Assembly: GCA_964342515.1 (NCBI GenBank)
Contig: CAYFFP010000004.1
Location: 1 to 45,825, forward strand
Reading direction: 5' to 3'
DNA length: 45,825 bases
DNA from: UBA5004 sp964342515
GTDB taxonomy: Bacteria; Patescibacteriota; Minisyncoccia; Phycocordibacterales; Zambryskibacteraceae
Below are positions 14,173 to 22,723 of this stretch, piece by piece. The notes beneath the pieces were generated by a model that was given only the letters and a program-made list of their open reading frames with translations, was not told where the DNA came from and searched no databases. Positions within the stretch are counted from its first letter, which is position 1. Each line of letters opens with the position of its first letter. Made by a program: the position numbers and the translations under genes.

Positions 14173-14941
14173 TTTTATAAATCTCGAGAGCAAACTGAGC
14201 GTTGCAGAGCGGTATTTTTGAATAAAGAAAATCAGCAATCTCGGCGGACACGGCAGTGGTCTGCGGAAGGACAATTTCCCTCAATTCTTCCCTGACGATT
14301 TCAAAAAGATTATTATTGCTCCAAATGTAATTACCGTTATCCGTAAGCACTGTTATGATCTTCTGCTTCACGGGACTTACCCGGTTTATCCTGAATTTAA
14401 TGTTCCCACTCTCGATTTCTACGATATCCGAGTCCGAAATTACCCCGGTTTTTTCCAAAAGCTCAGGCTTTACTTCAAAGCCCAGGAATTTGGCGATAGA
14501 AACCTCATGGCAAAACAAGTGCATTACGGCATCGTCTTTGAACGCGCCCCATTTCTGCCAGTTGAAGTGGACGCTTTTAATTTTTTTGCCAGTAATTAAT
14601 TCTTTAAGTTTCTTTACAGCCGGATGGTGGGGGAATTCATAGCCGACTGCAAATTTCAGCGACTTCTCTTCGGCAAGCTTCACCAACTTCTCCAGTTTCT
14701 CGCTCGAGTCAGTCCCGGGTTTTTCCAAGAAAACATGTTTACCGGCCTCGAGAGCCCGACTCGCTATCTCAAAATGAGTCTCGGTAGGGGTGGCGATAAG
14801 TACCGCCTCGACCTCCGGATCGTTCCAAACTTGATTCAGGTCGGACTTGCTATCGAAGGCATATTTAATTTCCGCGATTTTTGACAATTCTCCTTTGAGA
14901 ATTGTCCCCCAGCGTCCCACTCCTATTAGTGCTACTTTCAT
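14156..14941 (-). CDS. Gfo/Idh/MocA-family oxidoreductase
   Basis: A 261-residue NAD(P)-dependent sugar dehydrogenase-like protein. The Rossmann motif is ALIGVGRWG (4-12), the AVLIATPTETH strand follows, and the family mark EKP is at 73-75 (VFLEKPGTD). A possible catalytic His lies in MHLFCHEVS. Relatives have about 320-350 residues; this one lacks part of the C-terminal beta sheet. In polysaccharide loci such enzymes often make 3-keto or amino sugars from nucleotide sugars. A 24-base hairpin sequence (14883-14906) encodes GTILKGELS right after the GxGxxG motif. It is the last gene of a (-) run and converges on the FAD oxidoreductase with a 17-base overlap. Confidence 0.85.
   Translation of the reverse strand: MKVALIGVGRWGTILKGELSKIAEIKYAFDSKSDLNQVWNDPEVEAVLIATPTETHFEIASRALEAGKHVFLEKPGTDSSEKLEKLVKLAEEKSLKFAVGYEFPHHPAVKKLKELITGKKIKSVHFNWQKWGAFKDDAVMHLFCHEVSIAKFLGFEVKPELLEKTGVISDSDIVEIESGNIKFRINRVSPVKQKIITVLTDNGNYIWSNNNLFEIVREELREIVLPQTTAVSAEIADFLYSKIPLCNAQFALEIYKIIEQV
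14883..14906. repeat. Intragenic palindrome GACAATTCTC/GAGAATTGTC
   Basis: Perfect 10-bp arms around CTTT in the Gfo/Idh-like gene, just after the NAD-binding loop. Confidence 0.88.
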
Positions 14942-14942
14942 G

Positions 14943-15863
14943 TTACCTGATTATCCTCTTTATTTTATACTTAATGAGAAACCAAATGTGAGGGGTAAGC
15001 CGGCTGTAAATGCGCAGAATTTTCCTGAATCCGAGCTTCTCCTTTCGAGAGAATACCCCGGCTGCCCTGAAATAGATTAGGAAGATTCGGAAGAGCTCGA
15101 TAAAAGAAAGATTTTGTTCTTGTCTCAAACGGACCAAGAGCCCCTTTTCGTCCGAGCTTAGTTTCATGTAGCGCTCGATGTTTTTGATCGTGTTGTGAGC
15201 CGAGACGGTGCGCTTATCGAGGTTCAAAGTCTGCGTGAAGGAGTTTGGATAAGTGCGGTAGAAGAGCAATGGTTCGTGAATGTTCCCAAAGCGGGTGCCG
15301 ATCTCGAATAAGAGACGGCTCCAGAGCTCGTAATCCTCGGAATTATAAAGCTCTTCATTGTAAAGATGGCTTTTGAAAACTTCCGTTTTGCCCATGATGG
15401 TCGGGTGTATCATCGGGGTGGAGAAAAGACTTGAGAATTTGATATCCGTATGGTCGAGCTGGCGCCTCCATACACCGCACTTCCGTCCCTTCTCATCTAT
15501 GAAAGTTAAGCTGGAGCCCACAATGTCCACGTACGGCCTTTTCTTCAGGAATTGAATCTGGCGCTCGAATCTGTTCGGAGCGCTGATATCGTCGGCATCC
15601 ATGCGGGCCAAATATTGCCCGCGGCAAGCTCCAATACCCTTGTTGTAGGAGCGGGAAAGGCCGAGATTTCTCTCGTTTTTTAGATAAACAATTCTCGGAT
15701 CGTTATAGGATTTTACAATTTCTTCAGTTCTGTCTGTCGAGCCGTCGTTTATAATGATGAATTCAAAGTCGCTAAATGACTGGTTCAAAATACTCTCCAT
15801 GGCTTGGCGGAGATATTTCTCGCCGTTATAGACAGGCATGATTACGGAAATTCTCGGGATCAT
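14943..15863 (-). CDS. Glycosyltransferase family 2
   Basis: A 306-residue GT-A enzyme. It starts with ISVIMPVYNGEKYL (5-18), then FIIINDGSTDRT (35-46), NLGLSRSYNKGI, and the metal-binding MDADD (88-92, DxD). A Trp-containing acceptor loop follows (SEDYELWSRLL). This is the standard order for GT2 enzymes that use a UDP-, GDP- or dTDP-sugar. No membrane helices are obvious except possible amphipathic ones at the C-terminus, so it should act on lipid-linked glycan at the inner face. It overlaps the upstream GT4 gene by four bases and is separated by one base from the Gfo/Idh gene. Confidence 0.93.
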   Translation of the reverse strand: MIPRISVIMPVYNGEKYLRQAMESILNQSFSDFEFIIINDGSTDRTEEIVKSYNDPRIVYLKNERNLGLSRSYNKGIGACRGQYLARMDADDISAPNRFERQIQFLKKRPYVDIVGSSLTFIDEKGRKCGVWRRQLDHTDIKFSSLFSTPMIHPTIMGKTEVFKSHLYNEELYNSEDYELWSRLLFEIGTRFGNIHEPLLFYRTYPNSFTQTLNLDKRTVSAHNTIKNIERYMKLSSDEKGLLVRLRQEQNLSFIELFRIFLIYFRAAGVFSRKEKLGFRKILRIYSRLTPHIWFLIKYKIKRIIR

Positions 15864-16924
15864 TTGAGCAAATTATTAAATATTTCCGCGTGTTTTGCCA
15901 GCCAGACTTTCTTATCGAATTTTAGCGCCTGTCGGCGTGCTCCTCGGCTGAAGTCAGGAAGATTTTGCCGGATTCTCATGATAGCTTCCGCTGCGTCTTC
16001 CGCTCTAGGGTAATGCAACTTCTCGAAATTCTCGACGACCGGTAAAAGAATGCCGGCATCGCCGTTTACCATCTCCGGCAGCCCGCCGGAATTAAGGGCA
16101 ACAACAGGAAGCCCGGAAGCGAGAGCTTCCAGCACAGCGGTAGGGCACGGATCCATGTATTTCAGGTGTAAAAAGATGTGCCCCGACTGCATCAAGGCCG
16201 GGGCGTCTTCCTGCAAGTAGGCGCCGCGCTTCTCAATCCAGTCTTCCTCGATATCGTATTGTATCCTACCGATGATTATGAGTTTTAACTCGGCCCCTTT
16301 TTTTCGAAGTATTCTTAATGATTCAGTTGATACGTCCATCCTCTCTTTCGATTCGAAATGGTTGCCCAGCATGATAATAGTGAGTGGCTCTTGCGACAGG
16401 GGAGTCTCTACGGGTTTAAAGTGCTCTGTATCAACAGGATTGATAATAACTGAATTTGGTCCCCCGAACTTTCCCAGATACTTATCGGCGCATCTTTTAA
16501 CGAACTCTGTTTGATAAACTACATAGTCGCTCAAATGCATGGGCATCAGAAGTTTATTGATGTTCTCAACGGTTCCGGCAGGGTAGAGCGCCGGATAAGC
16601 GACGCCATTCTGGTTCCAGATGATCTTTACGCCGAAAAGCTTATACATTTTTATCCAAATACCCGGCGCGAAAGGCAGACTGCTCGAGCCGAAATAGGCA
16701 ATATTGAAGTGCCGCCACGCATCGCCGAATCTCTCGCGTAAGTGCAGAAGTTTGACTTTGCCACCGTGAACCACCTCTTTGCTTTCTCGTGTGGGTAGAA
16801 CTCCTGCAAGATTTAGCGCAATCTCCTTTTTAGCAGTTCCACGGAAGACACATCTTAATAAGATGTAGATTGCTATCAGGGGATATTTCAGGAATTTTGG
16901 AATATACTTTTTAAACTCAATCAT
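15860..16924 (-). CDS. Glycosyltransferase family 4
   Basis: A 354-residue GT4 enzyme. The N-terminus has a hydrophobic stretch (YPLIAIYILLRCVF, about 14-27), which may bind the membrane. The donor domain shows IIMLGNHFESKERMDVSTESLRIL, LIIIGRIQYD and CPTAVLEALASGLPVVALNSGGLPEMV, including the EX7E-type motif. The loop FNIAYFGSSSLPFAPGIWIK in the N-terminal domain takes the place of the usual GG loop. It sits between two other transferases with four-base ATGA overlaps on both sides. Donor and acceptor are unknown. Confidence 0.9.
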   Translation of the reverse strand: MIEFKKYIPKFLKYPLIAIYILLRCVFRGTAKKEIALNLAGVLPTRESKEVVHGGKVKLLHLRERFGDAWRHFNIAYFGSSSLPFAPGIWIKMYKLFGVKIIWNQNGVAYPALYPAGTVENINKLLMPMHLSDYVVYQTEFVKRCADKYLGKFGGPNSVIINPVDTEHFKPVETPLSQEPLTIIMLGNHFESKERMDVSTESLRILRKKGAELKLIIIGRIQYDIEEDWIEKRGAYLQEDAPALMQSGHIFLHLKYMDPCPTAVLEALASGLPVVALNSGGLPEMVNGDAGILLPVVENFEKLHYPRAEDAAEAIMRIRQNLPDFSRGARRQALKFDKKVWLAKHAEIFNNLLK

Positions 16925-17874
16925 CTTTGCGGATAAAATACTTCCAGGTATTTATCAACAGTTTCTTTCAACGTGGGATTACTGATTTTATCTTGATAGT
17001 CTTGGTAATTGAGTGCTACCTTTTCTATGGCTCTAAGTGCTTCTTCATTAGTGCTAAAGCCCTCTCCGCCATCTTTTACAAGTTCGGGATGACCGCCAGA
17101 TTTTGCAAATACTGCGGGTAAACCACAGGTCAAGGCTTCTACTAAGGCATTGGAACAAGGGTCATCTTGGCTGGGAGCTATATAGATGTCGTGTTGTTTC
17201 AAGATTTCTGCCAATTTCTCTGAAGGTACTGGCTCAATGAGCTTGGCACCCTTAAACTCTGCCTTGGTGCGGCCGACGAAGGTGAGCTCGTACTTCTCGT
17301 GGTTGAGATGTTCGTCTAACCAAGATAAGAGCGGTCCGCCCTTTCTCGGATTATCAGACCAAGCCGTGGCAATCAATTTGATTTTTCTTGTCCCGTCCGG
17401 AGGAGTAATTCTGCCTTGGCGGTGAAAGATTTGAGGATCGCAGGCGTTAAGAATCACGTGGGGCTCTTTGAAAATTAATCCTAGCTCAAGATATTTGTTG
17501 TATGACCACTCGGAAATAAAAACGGTGGCGTCGGCGTACTTATTTAGTTCCCAGATATCTTTATCTATTTGTATATCAGTACCCCTATAAGTGCCTATTG
17601 GTCCCGCCAGTCTCTGTACTAATTTGGCATCATACTTTTGGCCGAGTTTTACCAACTTATCTTTGTCGAATTCGAAAGAATTAAACATAGCAGCCTTGGT
17701 GTTCTTGCCTATAGTATTGTGGCCAACGTCTATATCTCGTCTCTCGAGTTCTCCAGTAAGTGCCATCAAGAACTGGTTACCTCCGCCGTAAGGCGGCTTC
17801 TGAAATTTATGAAAAATGGCGATCCCCGGGCCTCCCAAAAGCTGATTAAATCTCTGAAATAAGTCCATTTGCAT
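16921..17874 (-). CDS. Glycosyltransferase family 4
   Basis: A 317-residue GT4-like enzyme. The N-terminal acceptor loop is FHKFQKPPYGGGNQFLMAL (21-39). Donor-domain marks are IKLIATAWSDNPRKGGPLLSWL, YELTFVGR and YIAPSQDDPCSNALVEALTCGLPAVFAKSGGHPEL, in which ALVEALTCG is the EX7E region. It is the first gene of the (-) run, and its start (MQMDLF, with a second Met at residue 3) faces the promoter region at 17875-17939. The four-base overlap with the next gene indicates coupled translation. Confidence 0.9.
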   Translation of the reverse strand: MQMDLFQRFNQLLGGPGIAIFHKFQKPPYGGGNQFLMALTGELERRDIDVGHNTIGKNTKAAMFNSFEFDKDKLVKLGQKYDAKLVQRLAGPIGTYRGTDIQIDKDIWELNKYADATVFISEWSYNKYLELGLIFKEPHVILNACDPQIFHRQGRITPPDGTRKIKLIATAWSDNPRKGGPLLSWLDEHLNHEKYELTFVGRTKAEFKGAKLIEPVPSEKLAEILKQHDIYIAPSQDDPCSNALVEALTCGLPAVFAKSGGHPELVKDGGEGFSTNEEALRAIEKVALNYQDYQDKISNPTLKETVDKYLEVFYPQR

Positions 17875-17923
17875 TATTTGTCGCAGTAATCATAGCATTT
17901 TTTGCCACTTGTCAAAAATGGTC

Positions 17924-17929
17924 TATAAT
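17924..17929 (+). promoter_or_regulatory. -10 box in divergent spacer
   Basis: TATAAT ends 10 bases before ATG 17940; the matching -35 is poor. The 65-base spacer 17875-17939 must serve both divergent runs. Confidence 0.55.
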
Positions 17930-17939
17930 AATTAAAAAT

Positions 17940-19334
17940 ATGGAAAAAATCAAATTGATCCTCTCGACTATACCTCGTTGGTATAGATGGGTACTCATGG
18001 GTCTCTTTGTCTGCTACCTCTCAGCGTGGATATTTACCATCCACATAGCTAGGGTTCAGAGTGAAAAAGGTGTTTCTCCAGTGATGCCGGTGCTTGCAAA
18101 CGGCGACAGTGGAGAATACGCTTCACTATCGACGTCGATTCTTTCAGGTCAAGGATTCAAAATCGATGGAGCCGAGCAAACATTTCGCACTCCGGGCTAC
18201 CCATCATTTATAGCGCTTACGCGCTTTCTATCTGGTGGATCATATTTCACTACAACCTTACTTCAGATACTTCTTGTTTTTACTTCCGGTTTTCTTATTT
18301 GGCAGATGGGCGGCATTCTTTTTTCTCCCCGAACAGGCATGGTGGCTTCGCTTTTGTATATAGCAAATTCACTTGTCTTTGCGTCGTCTCTCATAATTAT
18401 GTCAGAAACTCTTTTCGTGTTTCTGTTGGTACTTGGGGTATATCTGTCGCTTAAATTAAAAATCGAATCGTCATGGCATATGCCTGTTTGGATAGGATTG
18501 ATATTCGCATTCGCAACGTACGTCCGTCCGATTGGAATTCTTGCTCTCCCTTTGTTTTTGGCACCCCTATTAGTTTTGAAAATTCCCGCTAAGCGAGTTT
18601 TTCTATACGCGCTAATCGTCTCGGTTGTCAGCATCGGGGCAACAATACCCTGGATGATTAGAAACAAGGAGGTTTCCGGTGTTTTTTCATTCAGCTCTCT
18701 GCCCGCTTCAAACTTGGCTTTCTACAATATCTCTGATTTCATGGCCTCAAAAGAAGGGACAAGTGTCGACTATCAGCGACAAGTAATTGAAAAAGCGACA
18801 GGGATTACGTTCCCAACACAAGCTAAAGACCTATCATATTCCCCAATATTGATGGCGTACGAATACACAATACTTAAGCAGAACTTTTTCTCATATGTGC
18901 GCTATCACATAACAGCTTCATGGCCGTTTCTATTTTCATCATATTTTGCTGCGACAAACGATATTTACCACAGAGCAGTTGGGAAACCAGTAGTATTTCA
19001 GAGTACCTGGCGTTCGCTTGAGTCAGGGGACTGGCGTGCAGTTGCTAACAGTTTCATTAACCCACCGTGGAAATTTACCGATAGATTCTTTAGACTAGGC
19101 CTTTATATCTTTTTCCTAATCGGATTATGGTTGTATCGAAAATCCAAAGCAATGTGGGTTTGTTTATTTTCCATTTTATATCTTATGTTTTTGGTCGGCC
19201 CTTTGGCACAAGCCAGATTTGCCGTTCCAGCAATACCGTTCATTGCATTATTAGCGGCAGCCGGACTCGATATTATTCCCCAATGGAAAAAACAAAAAAC
19301 CTCCTCTCTCTTCGGGCACAACATGATAAAGTGA
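17940..19334 (+). CDS. ArnT/PMT-like membrane glycosyltransferase (GT-C)
   Basis: A 464-residue integral membrane protein with about 10-12 hydrophobic segments. After the first segment it has an extracytoplasmic loop with NGDSGEYASLSTSILSGQGF and FRTPGYPSF. The acidic pair in GDSGEY and the RTPGYP loop are typical of the dolichyl-phosphate-mannose/ArnT group, which uses polyprenyl-phosphate sugars as donors outside the membrane. It could decorate the polysaccharide or a protein after export. A small GtrA-like protein follows, which fits a flip-and-transfer pair for a lipid-linked sugar. TATAAT ten bases upstream suggests a leaderless message. It is AT-richer than the neighbouring (-) run. Confidence 0.82.
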   Translation: MEKIKLILSTIPRWYRWVLMGLFVCYLSAWIFTIHIARVQSEKGVSPVMPVLANGDSGEYASLSTSILSGQGFKIDGAEQTFRTPGYPSFIALTRFLSGGSYFTTTLLQILLVFTSGFLIWQMGGILFSPRTGMVASLLYIANSLVFASSLIIMSETLFVFLLVLGVYLSLKLKIESSWHMPVWIGLIFAFATYVRPIGILALPLFLAPLLVLKIPAKRVFLYALIVSVVSIGATIPWMIRNKEVSGVFSFSSLPASNLAFYNISDFMASKEGTSVDYQRQVIEKATGITFPTQAKDLSYSPILMAYEYTILKQNFFSYVRYHITASWPFLFSSYFAATNDIYHRAVGKPVVFQSTWRSLESGDWRAVANSFINPPWKFTDRFFRLGLYIFFLIGLWLYRKSKAMWVCLFSILYLMFLVGPLAQARFAVPAIPFIALLAAAGLDIIPQWKKQKTSSLFGHNMIK

Positions 19335-19365
19335 GCAGAAAGGACTACTGCATAGAATTAAAGAT

Positions 19366-19782
19366 ATGAAAGACAATAAAATATATTTCTTAATTAAATT
19401 TCTTATGTCTGGAGGGTTATCGGCCACGACTCTTTACGCTTTTCTTTTCTTATTTCATCTCTATCTGAATCTGTCGGTCGTAGCTTCCTCCACTCTTGCT
19501 TATGCTCTGTCGATGGCGGTGGGATTTAGTGCTCAAAAATACTGGACATTCCGAGATAAACAGAAAAAAATAGTAGCCCAATTTTCAAAGTATGTAGCGT
19601 TGGGAGTATTCAATATAGCGATGAATGCGCTTTTTATGCACAAGATGGTCGAAGTCGTAGGTATCCACTACACTGTCGCTCAGTTCATTTCTCTTGTGGT
19701 AATCACAGCATGGAGCTTCCTTTTTTATAAAAAGTTTGTTTTTCGAGAGTTGACTGAAGAGCATAGGTCGCTGGCAGAATAA
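19366..19782 (+). CDS. GtrA-like membrane protein
   Basis: A 138-residue protein with four hydrophobic segments (about residues 9-32, 35-53, 66-90, 98-118), the size and layout of the GtrA family. The mark F(L/S)xQKYWTFR is visible near residues 54-64 as FSAQKYWTFRDK. GtrA proteins are thought to move polyprenyl-phosphate-linked sugars across the membrane. The gene lies 31 bases after the GT-C transferase and probably supplies its lipid-linked donor. Its 3' end is convergent with the GT2 gene on the other strand. Confidence 0.85.
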   Translation: MKDNKIYFLIKFLMSGGLSATTLYAFLFLFHLYLNLSVVASSTLAYALSMAVGFSAQKYWTFRDKQKKIVAQFSKYVALGVFNIAMNALFMHKMVEVVGIHYTVAQFISLVVITAWSFLFYKKFVFRELTEEHRSLAE

Positions 19783-19891
19783 TAAAAGCTAGGACGGCTA
19801 AACGAAAGAATAGAAATGTTAGGACGTAAATAAGTCCGACGATCCAGATTAAATTTCTTTGAAAGACAGAAGGATTTCTCTCCATAAGCAT
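19703..19891 (-). CDS. Possible small membrane protein overlapping two genes
   Basis: A 62-residue reading frame with one long hydrophobic block (about residues 13-42: LIWIVGLIYVLTFLFF and RLAVLAFIILPA). It starts inside the 3' end of the GT2 gene in another frame and ends antisense to the GtrA gene. Small hydrophobic proteins often follow GT2 genes of this kind, so it may be real, or it may be the frameshifted tail of the GT2 protein. The evidence is weak. Confidence 0.25.
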   Translation of the reverse strand: MLMERNPSVFQRNLIWIVGLIYVLTFLFFRLAVLAFIILPATYALQSTLEKQTFYKKGSSML

Positions 19892-20538
19892 TTAATAAAG
19901 GCAATACCGGTGCTCATTCGAGGAGCGCCTCCGGGGCCTATCCTGTCACCTTCATAGGTAGGGAACTCTGCAAGCTTGAGGCCGTTCTTAAAGGCGCGGA
20001 TACTACTTTGATATTCGATTGTATAACCCGGACCGTCGGGTCTGATTATTGACCAAGATCTTCTTGTGACAGCTCTGAAGCCGTTAATGGTGTCGGTGAT
20101 ATATTTGCCCCGATTCCAAAACATGTTAATCATAAGTGTGAAGGTCTGATTGATCCACTTGCTCCACTTGAATAATTTATCGTCCTCTTCATTACGAGCT
20201 CCTCTCATCATTCTTGAAGCAATAACAATATCGTTACCTGCTTCTAAAAGAGGTTTAAACTTTTTGATATCTTTTGTGTCTTCATTTCCATCTGGGCTGA
20301 AGAAAACTAATGCATCAGAATCTGTGCTTGCGAAAGCTAGTCGGAAAGCCTCACCTCTACCCATCTTCTCTTGGGTGATTACTTTAATACCTTGAGATTC
20401 GATAAATTCTTTTGTCCCATCGGTTGATCTGCCGTCAATAGTAATGATTTCATCCACAGAATCTTTTGGAATTTTTGGTACCACAACTCTCACACCCTCG
20501 ACCTCATTTTTAGTGAGGATAACTAGTGTGATTTTCAT
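19849..20538 (-). CDS. Glycosyltransferase family 2 (polyprenol-phosphate sugar synthase-like)
   Basis: A 229-residue GT-A enzyme. It starts ITLVILTKNEVEGV, then IITIDGRSTDGT and the metal-binding FFSPDGNED (about 78-86), close to DPM1-type enzymes that load a sugar onto polyprenyl phosphate: the short length without the later domain, SRMMRGARNEED and TINGFRAVTRRSW are in line with that group. If so, it would make the donor for the GT-C transferase and GtrA protein encoded opposite. It is the last gene of the long (-) run and overlaps gmd by four bases (ATGA). Confidence 0.88.
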   Translation of the reverse strand: MKITLVILTKNEVEGVRVVVPKIPKDSVDEIITIDGRSTDGTKEFIESQGIKVITQEKMGRGEAFRLAFASTDSDALVFFSPDGNEDTKDIKKFKPLLEAGNDIVIASRMMRGARNEEDDKLFKWSKWINQTFTLMINMFWNRGKYITDTINGFRAVTRRSWSIIRPDGPGYTIEYQSSIRAFKNGLKLAEFPTYEGDRIGPGGAPRMSTGIAFIKCLWREILLSFKEI

Positions 20539-21554
20539 CTCACTAGTTTATGCTCAATTCCTTCAATCTTCAAATCTTCCTTGAGCATTATGCGTACAAG
20601 TTTTTTAAAGGTAACTTTCGGTTTCCAACCAAGTTTTTTCTGAGCCTTCTTGGCATTACCTTTTAACAAATTTACTTCTGTTGGTCGGAAATAATGTGGA
20701 TCTATTTCTACATATTTTCTCCAATCTTTAATGCCAACTAACTCAAAGGCTTCGTCCAAAAAATCTTTCACACTATGTGTTTCTCCGGTGGCGATAACGT
20801 AATCGTCAGGCTTTTTCTGCTGTAACATGAGCCACATTGCTCGCACATATTCTGGAGCATAACCCCAATCTCTTTTTGCTAACAAGTTTCCTAGATAAAG
20901 TTTTTGTTGCTTACCGGCAAGTATTTTAGTGATACTGTGAGTGATTTTTTTAGTTATGAATGTCTCTCCTCTTCTTGGTGATTCATGATTGAAAAGAATA
21001 CCACTTGAGGCATGCAAGCCATAAGCTTCGCGATAGTTTTTTGTCATTTGGAAGCTAAAAACTTTTGACACAGCATAAGGGCTTCTAGGATTAAATGGCG
21101 TCTTCTCGTCTTGTGGGGTCTCAAAGACGTCACCAAACATTTCACTTGAAGCGGCATTGTAGAAACGTATTGGTAGTCCACTTTGTTTTATAGCTTCCAA
21201 AATTCTCAAAGTTCCTAGGGCAGTAATATCAGCTGTGTACTCCGGTATGTCAAAACTCACTCGAACGTGGCTCTGGGCTCCAAGGTGATAGATCTCATCA
21301 GGTTTGTGCTGATGAATTATTCTCGAAATAGCATTTGAGTCAGCCAAATCTCCGTAGTGGAGGAATAGTTTTGGCTTTCTCTCATGAGGATCTTGGAAGA
21401 TGTGGTTTATTCGTCTGGTATTGAAACTCGATGATCTTCGTATGAGACCATGTACCTCGTAACCTTTCTCCAGCAAAAATTCGGCAAGATAAGACCCATC
21501 TTGGCCAGTAATACCGGTGATTAGAGCGACTCTGCGTTTCTTTGGTTTGGTCAT
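20535..21554 (-). CDS. gmd: GDP-mannose 4,6-dehydratase
   Basis: A 339-residue extended SDR enzyme that converts GDP-D-mannose to GDP-4-keto-6-deoxy-D-mannose, the branch point to fucose, colitose, perosamine and rhamnose. It shows TGITGQDGSYLAEFLLEKGYEVHG (13 onwards, NADP loop), RRSSSFNTRRI, YNAASSEMFG with the catalytic Ser/Glu (136-138), and YAVSK (Y160, K164). NHESPRRGETFITKKI is a Gmd hallmark. Length is near the family's usual 340-370. It overlaps the GT2 gene downstream and the DegT-fold gene upstream by four bases, so it is co-translated with the enzyme that probably uses its product. Confidence 0.96.
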   Translation of the reverse strand: MTKPKKRRVALITGITGQDGSYLAEFLLEKGYEVHGLIRRSSSFNTRRINHIFQDPHERKPKLFLHYGDLADSNAISRIIHQHKPDEIYHLGAQSHVRVSFDIPEYTADITALGTLRILEAIKQSGLPIRFYNAASSEMFGDVFETPQDEKTPFNPRSPYAVSKVFSFQMTKNYREAYGLHASSGILFNHESPRRGETFITKKITHSITKILAGKQQKLYLGNLLAKRDWGYAPEYVRAMWLMLQQKKPDDYVIATGETHSVKDFLDEAFELVGIKDWRKYVEIDPHYFRPTEVNLLKGNAKKAQKKLGWKPKVTFKKLVRIMLKEDLKIEGIEHKLVR

Positions 21555-22723
21555 AAGTCAGTAAATATTTCTATCAGGGTTTCGATGTCTTTGGCTGTAA
21601 GGTCTGGGTTGTTACCAAAGTAGAGACCATGATGATGGATTATGTCGGCATTTTCAAGTGGTTCATGGATTATCCCATGTAATTTGTAGAATGGTTGCTT
21701 AGTGATGTTACCAGCTATGAGAGGTCTAATCTCTACTAAATCTTTGGCTCTTTCTCTTAATTTTTCTTGAATCTCTTTGGATCTTGGTATAAGAGGGAAG
21801 GCAAAATTTGAGACCGTATCAATATGTTTTGTATCAATTGGATAGTATAGGTCATTTCTCTTATAGATTGCTTGAGCTAGTTTTTCGAAATTTTCTTCTC
21901 GTTTCTTTACAATAGTATCAGCATGTTTGAGTTGTAGAGAGCCAAGGAAGCCAGAAATTTCTGTCGGTCGGAAATTGTTTCCTAAGTTGTAGAACGTATA
22001 CAAGGCATAGAAGTCATCCACTTTATGTTTGTCCCTTAGACTTTTCTGTTCATGAGGTTCGAGATGTCTGTCCCAGCCGTGTGAGCGTATGATTTTAAGT
22101 TCTTGAGCGATCTCGGAGCTGTTTGTCACAACCATCCCACCTTCTATAGTAGACATGTGATGTCCAATGAAAAAGGAGAAGGTGCTACCCAAGCCGAAGT
22201 TGCCTAACTTCTTGCCCTTGTAGACAGTTCCCAAGGCTTCACAAGTATCTTCTATCAGAGCTATTTTATTTTTCTCGCAAATATCGACAATCTCTTTTAA
22301 GTTATCGACGAGGCCTAGTACATGGGTCAAGAATAATCCCTTGAGTTTGTGTTTCTTAAGAGTTTTCTTAAGAGTTTCTGGAGAGATATTTAAAGTCTTC
22401 AAATTTACATCAACCGGTACTGGGGTAAGTCCGAGTTGTATGAGAGGCAGAACGTTTGTTGGCCAAGTCACACCAGAAAATCCGACTTTGTCACCTTTCT
22501 TCAAATGTTTCGTGTGCGTTAGAGCTTGTACTAGAGCAAAGTTAGCTGTACTGCCACTTGAGAACATGATGGCGTATTTGGCCCCTTGCCACTTAGCAAA
22601 CGACTCTTCAAATTTTCGACACTCCGGACCATATGAAAGCTGATTACCGCTTAGCACAAAACGAGCCAAGGCCTCACGGGCCTCATCCTCTTTGTAAAAG
22701 GCTGATTGGACGAGTTTAAGCAT
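21551..22723 (-). CDS. colD: ColD-like GDP-4-keto-6-deoxymannose 3-dehydratase (PLP, His in place of Lys)
   Basis: A 390-residue DegT/DnrJ/StrS-fold protein. The PLP-lysine site of the aminotransferases reads SFFIGHH here, so residue 188 is His (codon 22160-22162), followed by MSTIEGG. This change is the mark of PLP dehydratases such as ColD, which removes the 3-OH of GDP-4-keto-6-deoxymannose, and E1/RfbH, which acts on a CDP-sugar. With gmd directly downstream and a GDP-fucose-synthase-like gene upstream, ColD and GDP-colitose formation is the best reading. Glutamate would supply the amino group to PMP. I place the start at MLKLVQSAF (22723); a longer frame from 22840 lies antiparallel-free but inside the upstream gene and looks unlike protein. 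It overlaps that gene by eight bases. Confidence 0.82.
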   Translation of the reverse strand: MLKLVQSAFYKEDEAREALARFVLSGNQLSYGPECRKFEESFAKWQGAKYAIMFSSGSTANFALVQALTHTKHLKKGDKVGFSGVTWPTNVLPLIQLGLTPVPVDVNLKTLNISPETLKKTLKKHKLKGLFLTHVLGLVDNLKEIVDICEKNKIALIEDTCEALGTVYKGKKLGNFGLGSTFSFFIGHHMSTIEGGMVVTNSSEIAQELKIIRSHGWDRHLEPHEQKSLRDKHKVDDFYALYTFYNLGNNFRPTEISGFLGSLQLKHADTIVKKREENFEKLAQAIYKRNDLYYPIDTKHIDTVSNFAFPLIPRSKEIQEKLRERAKDLVEIRPLIAGNITKQPFYKLHGIIHEPLENADIIHHHGLYFGNNPDLTAKDIETLIEIFTDL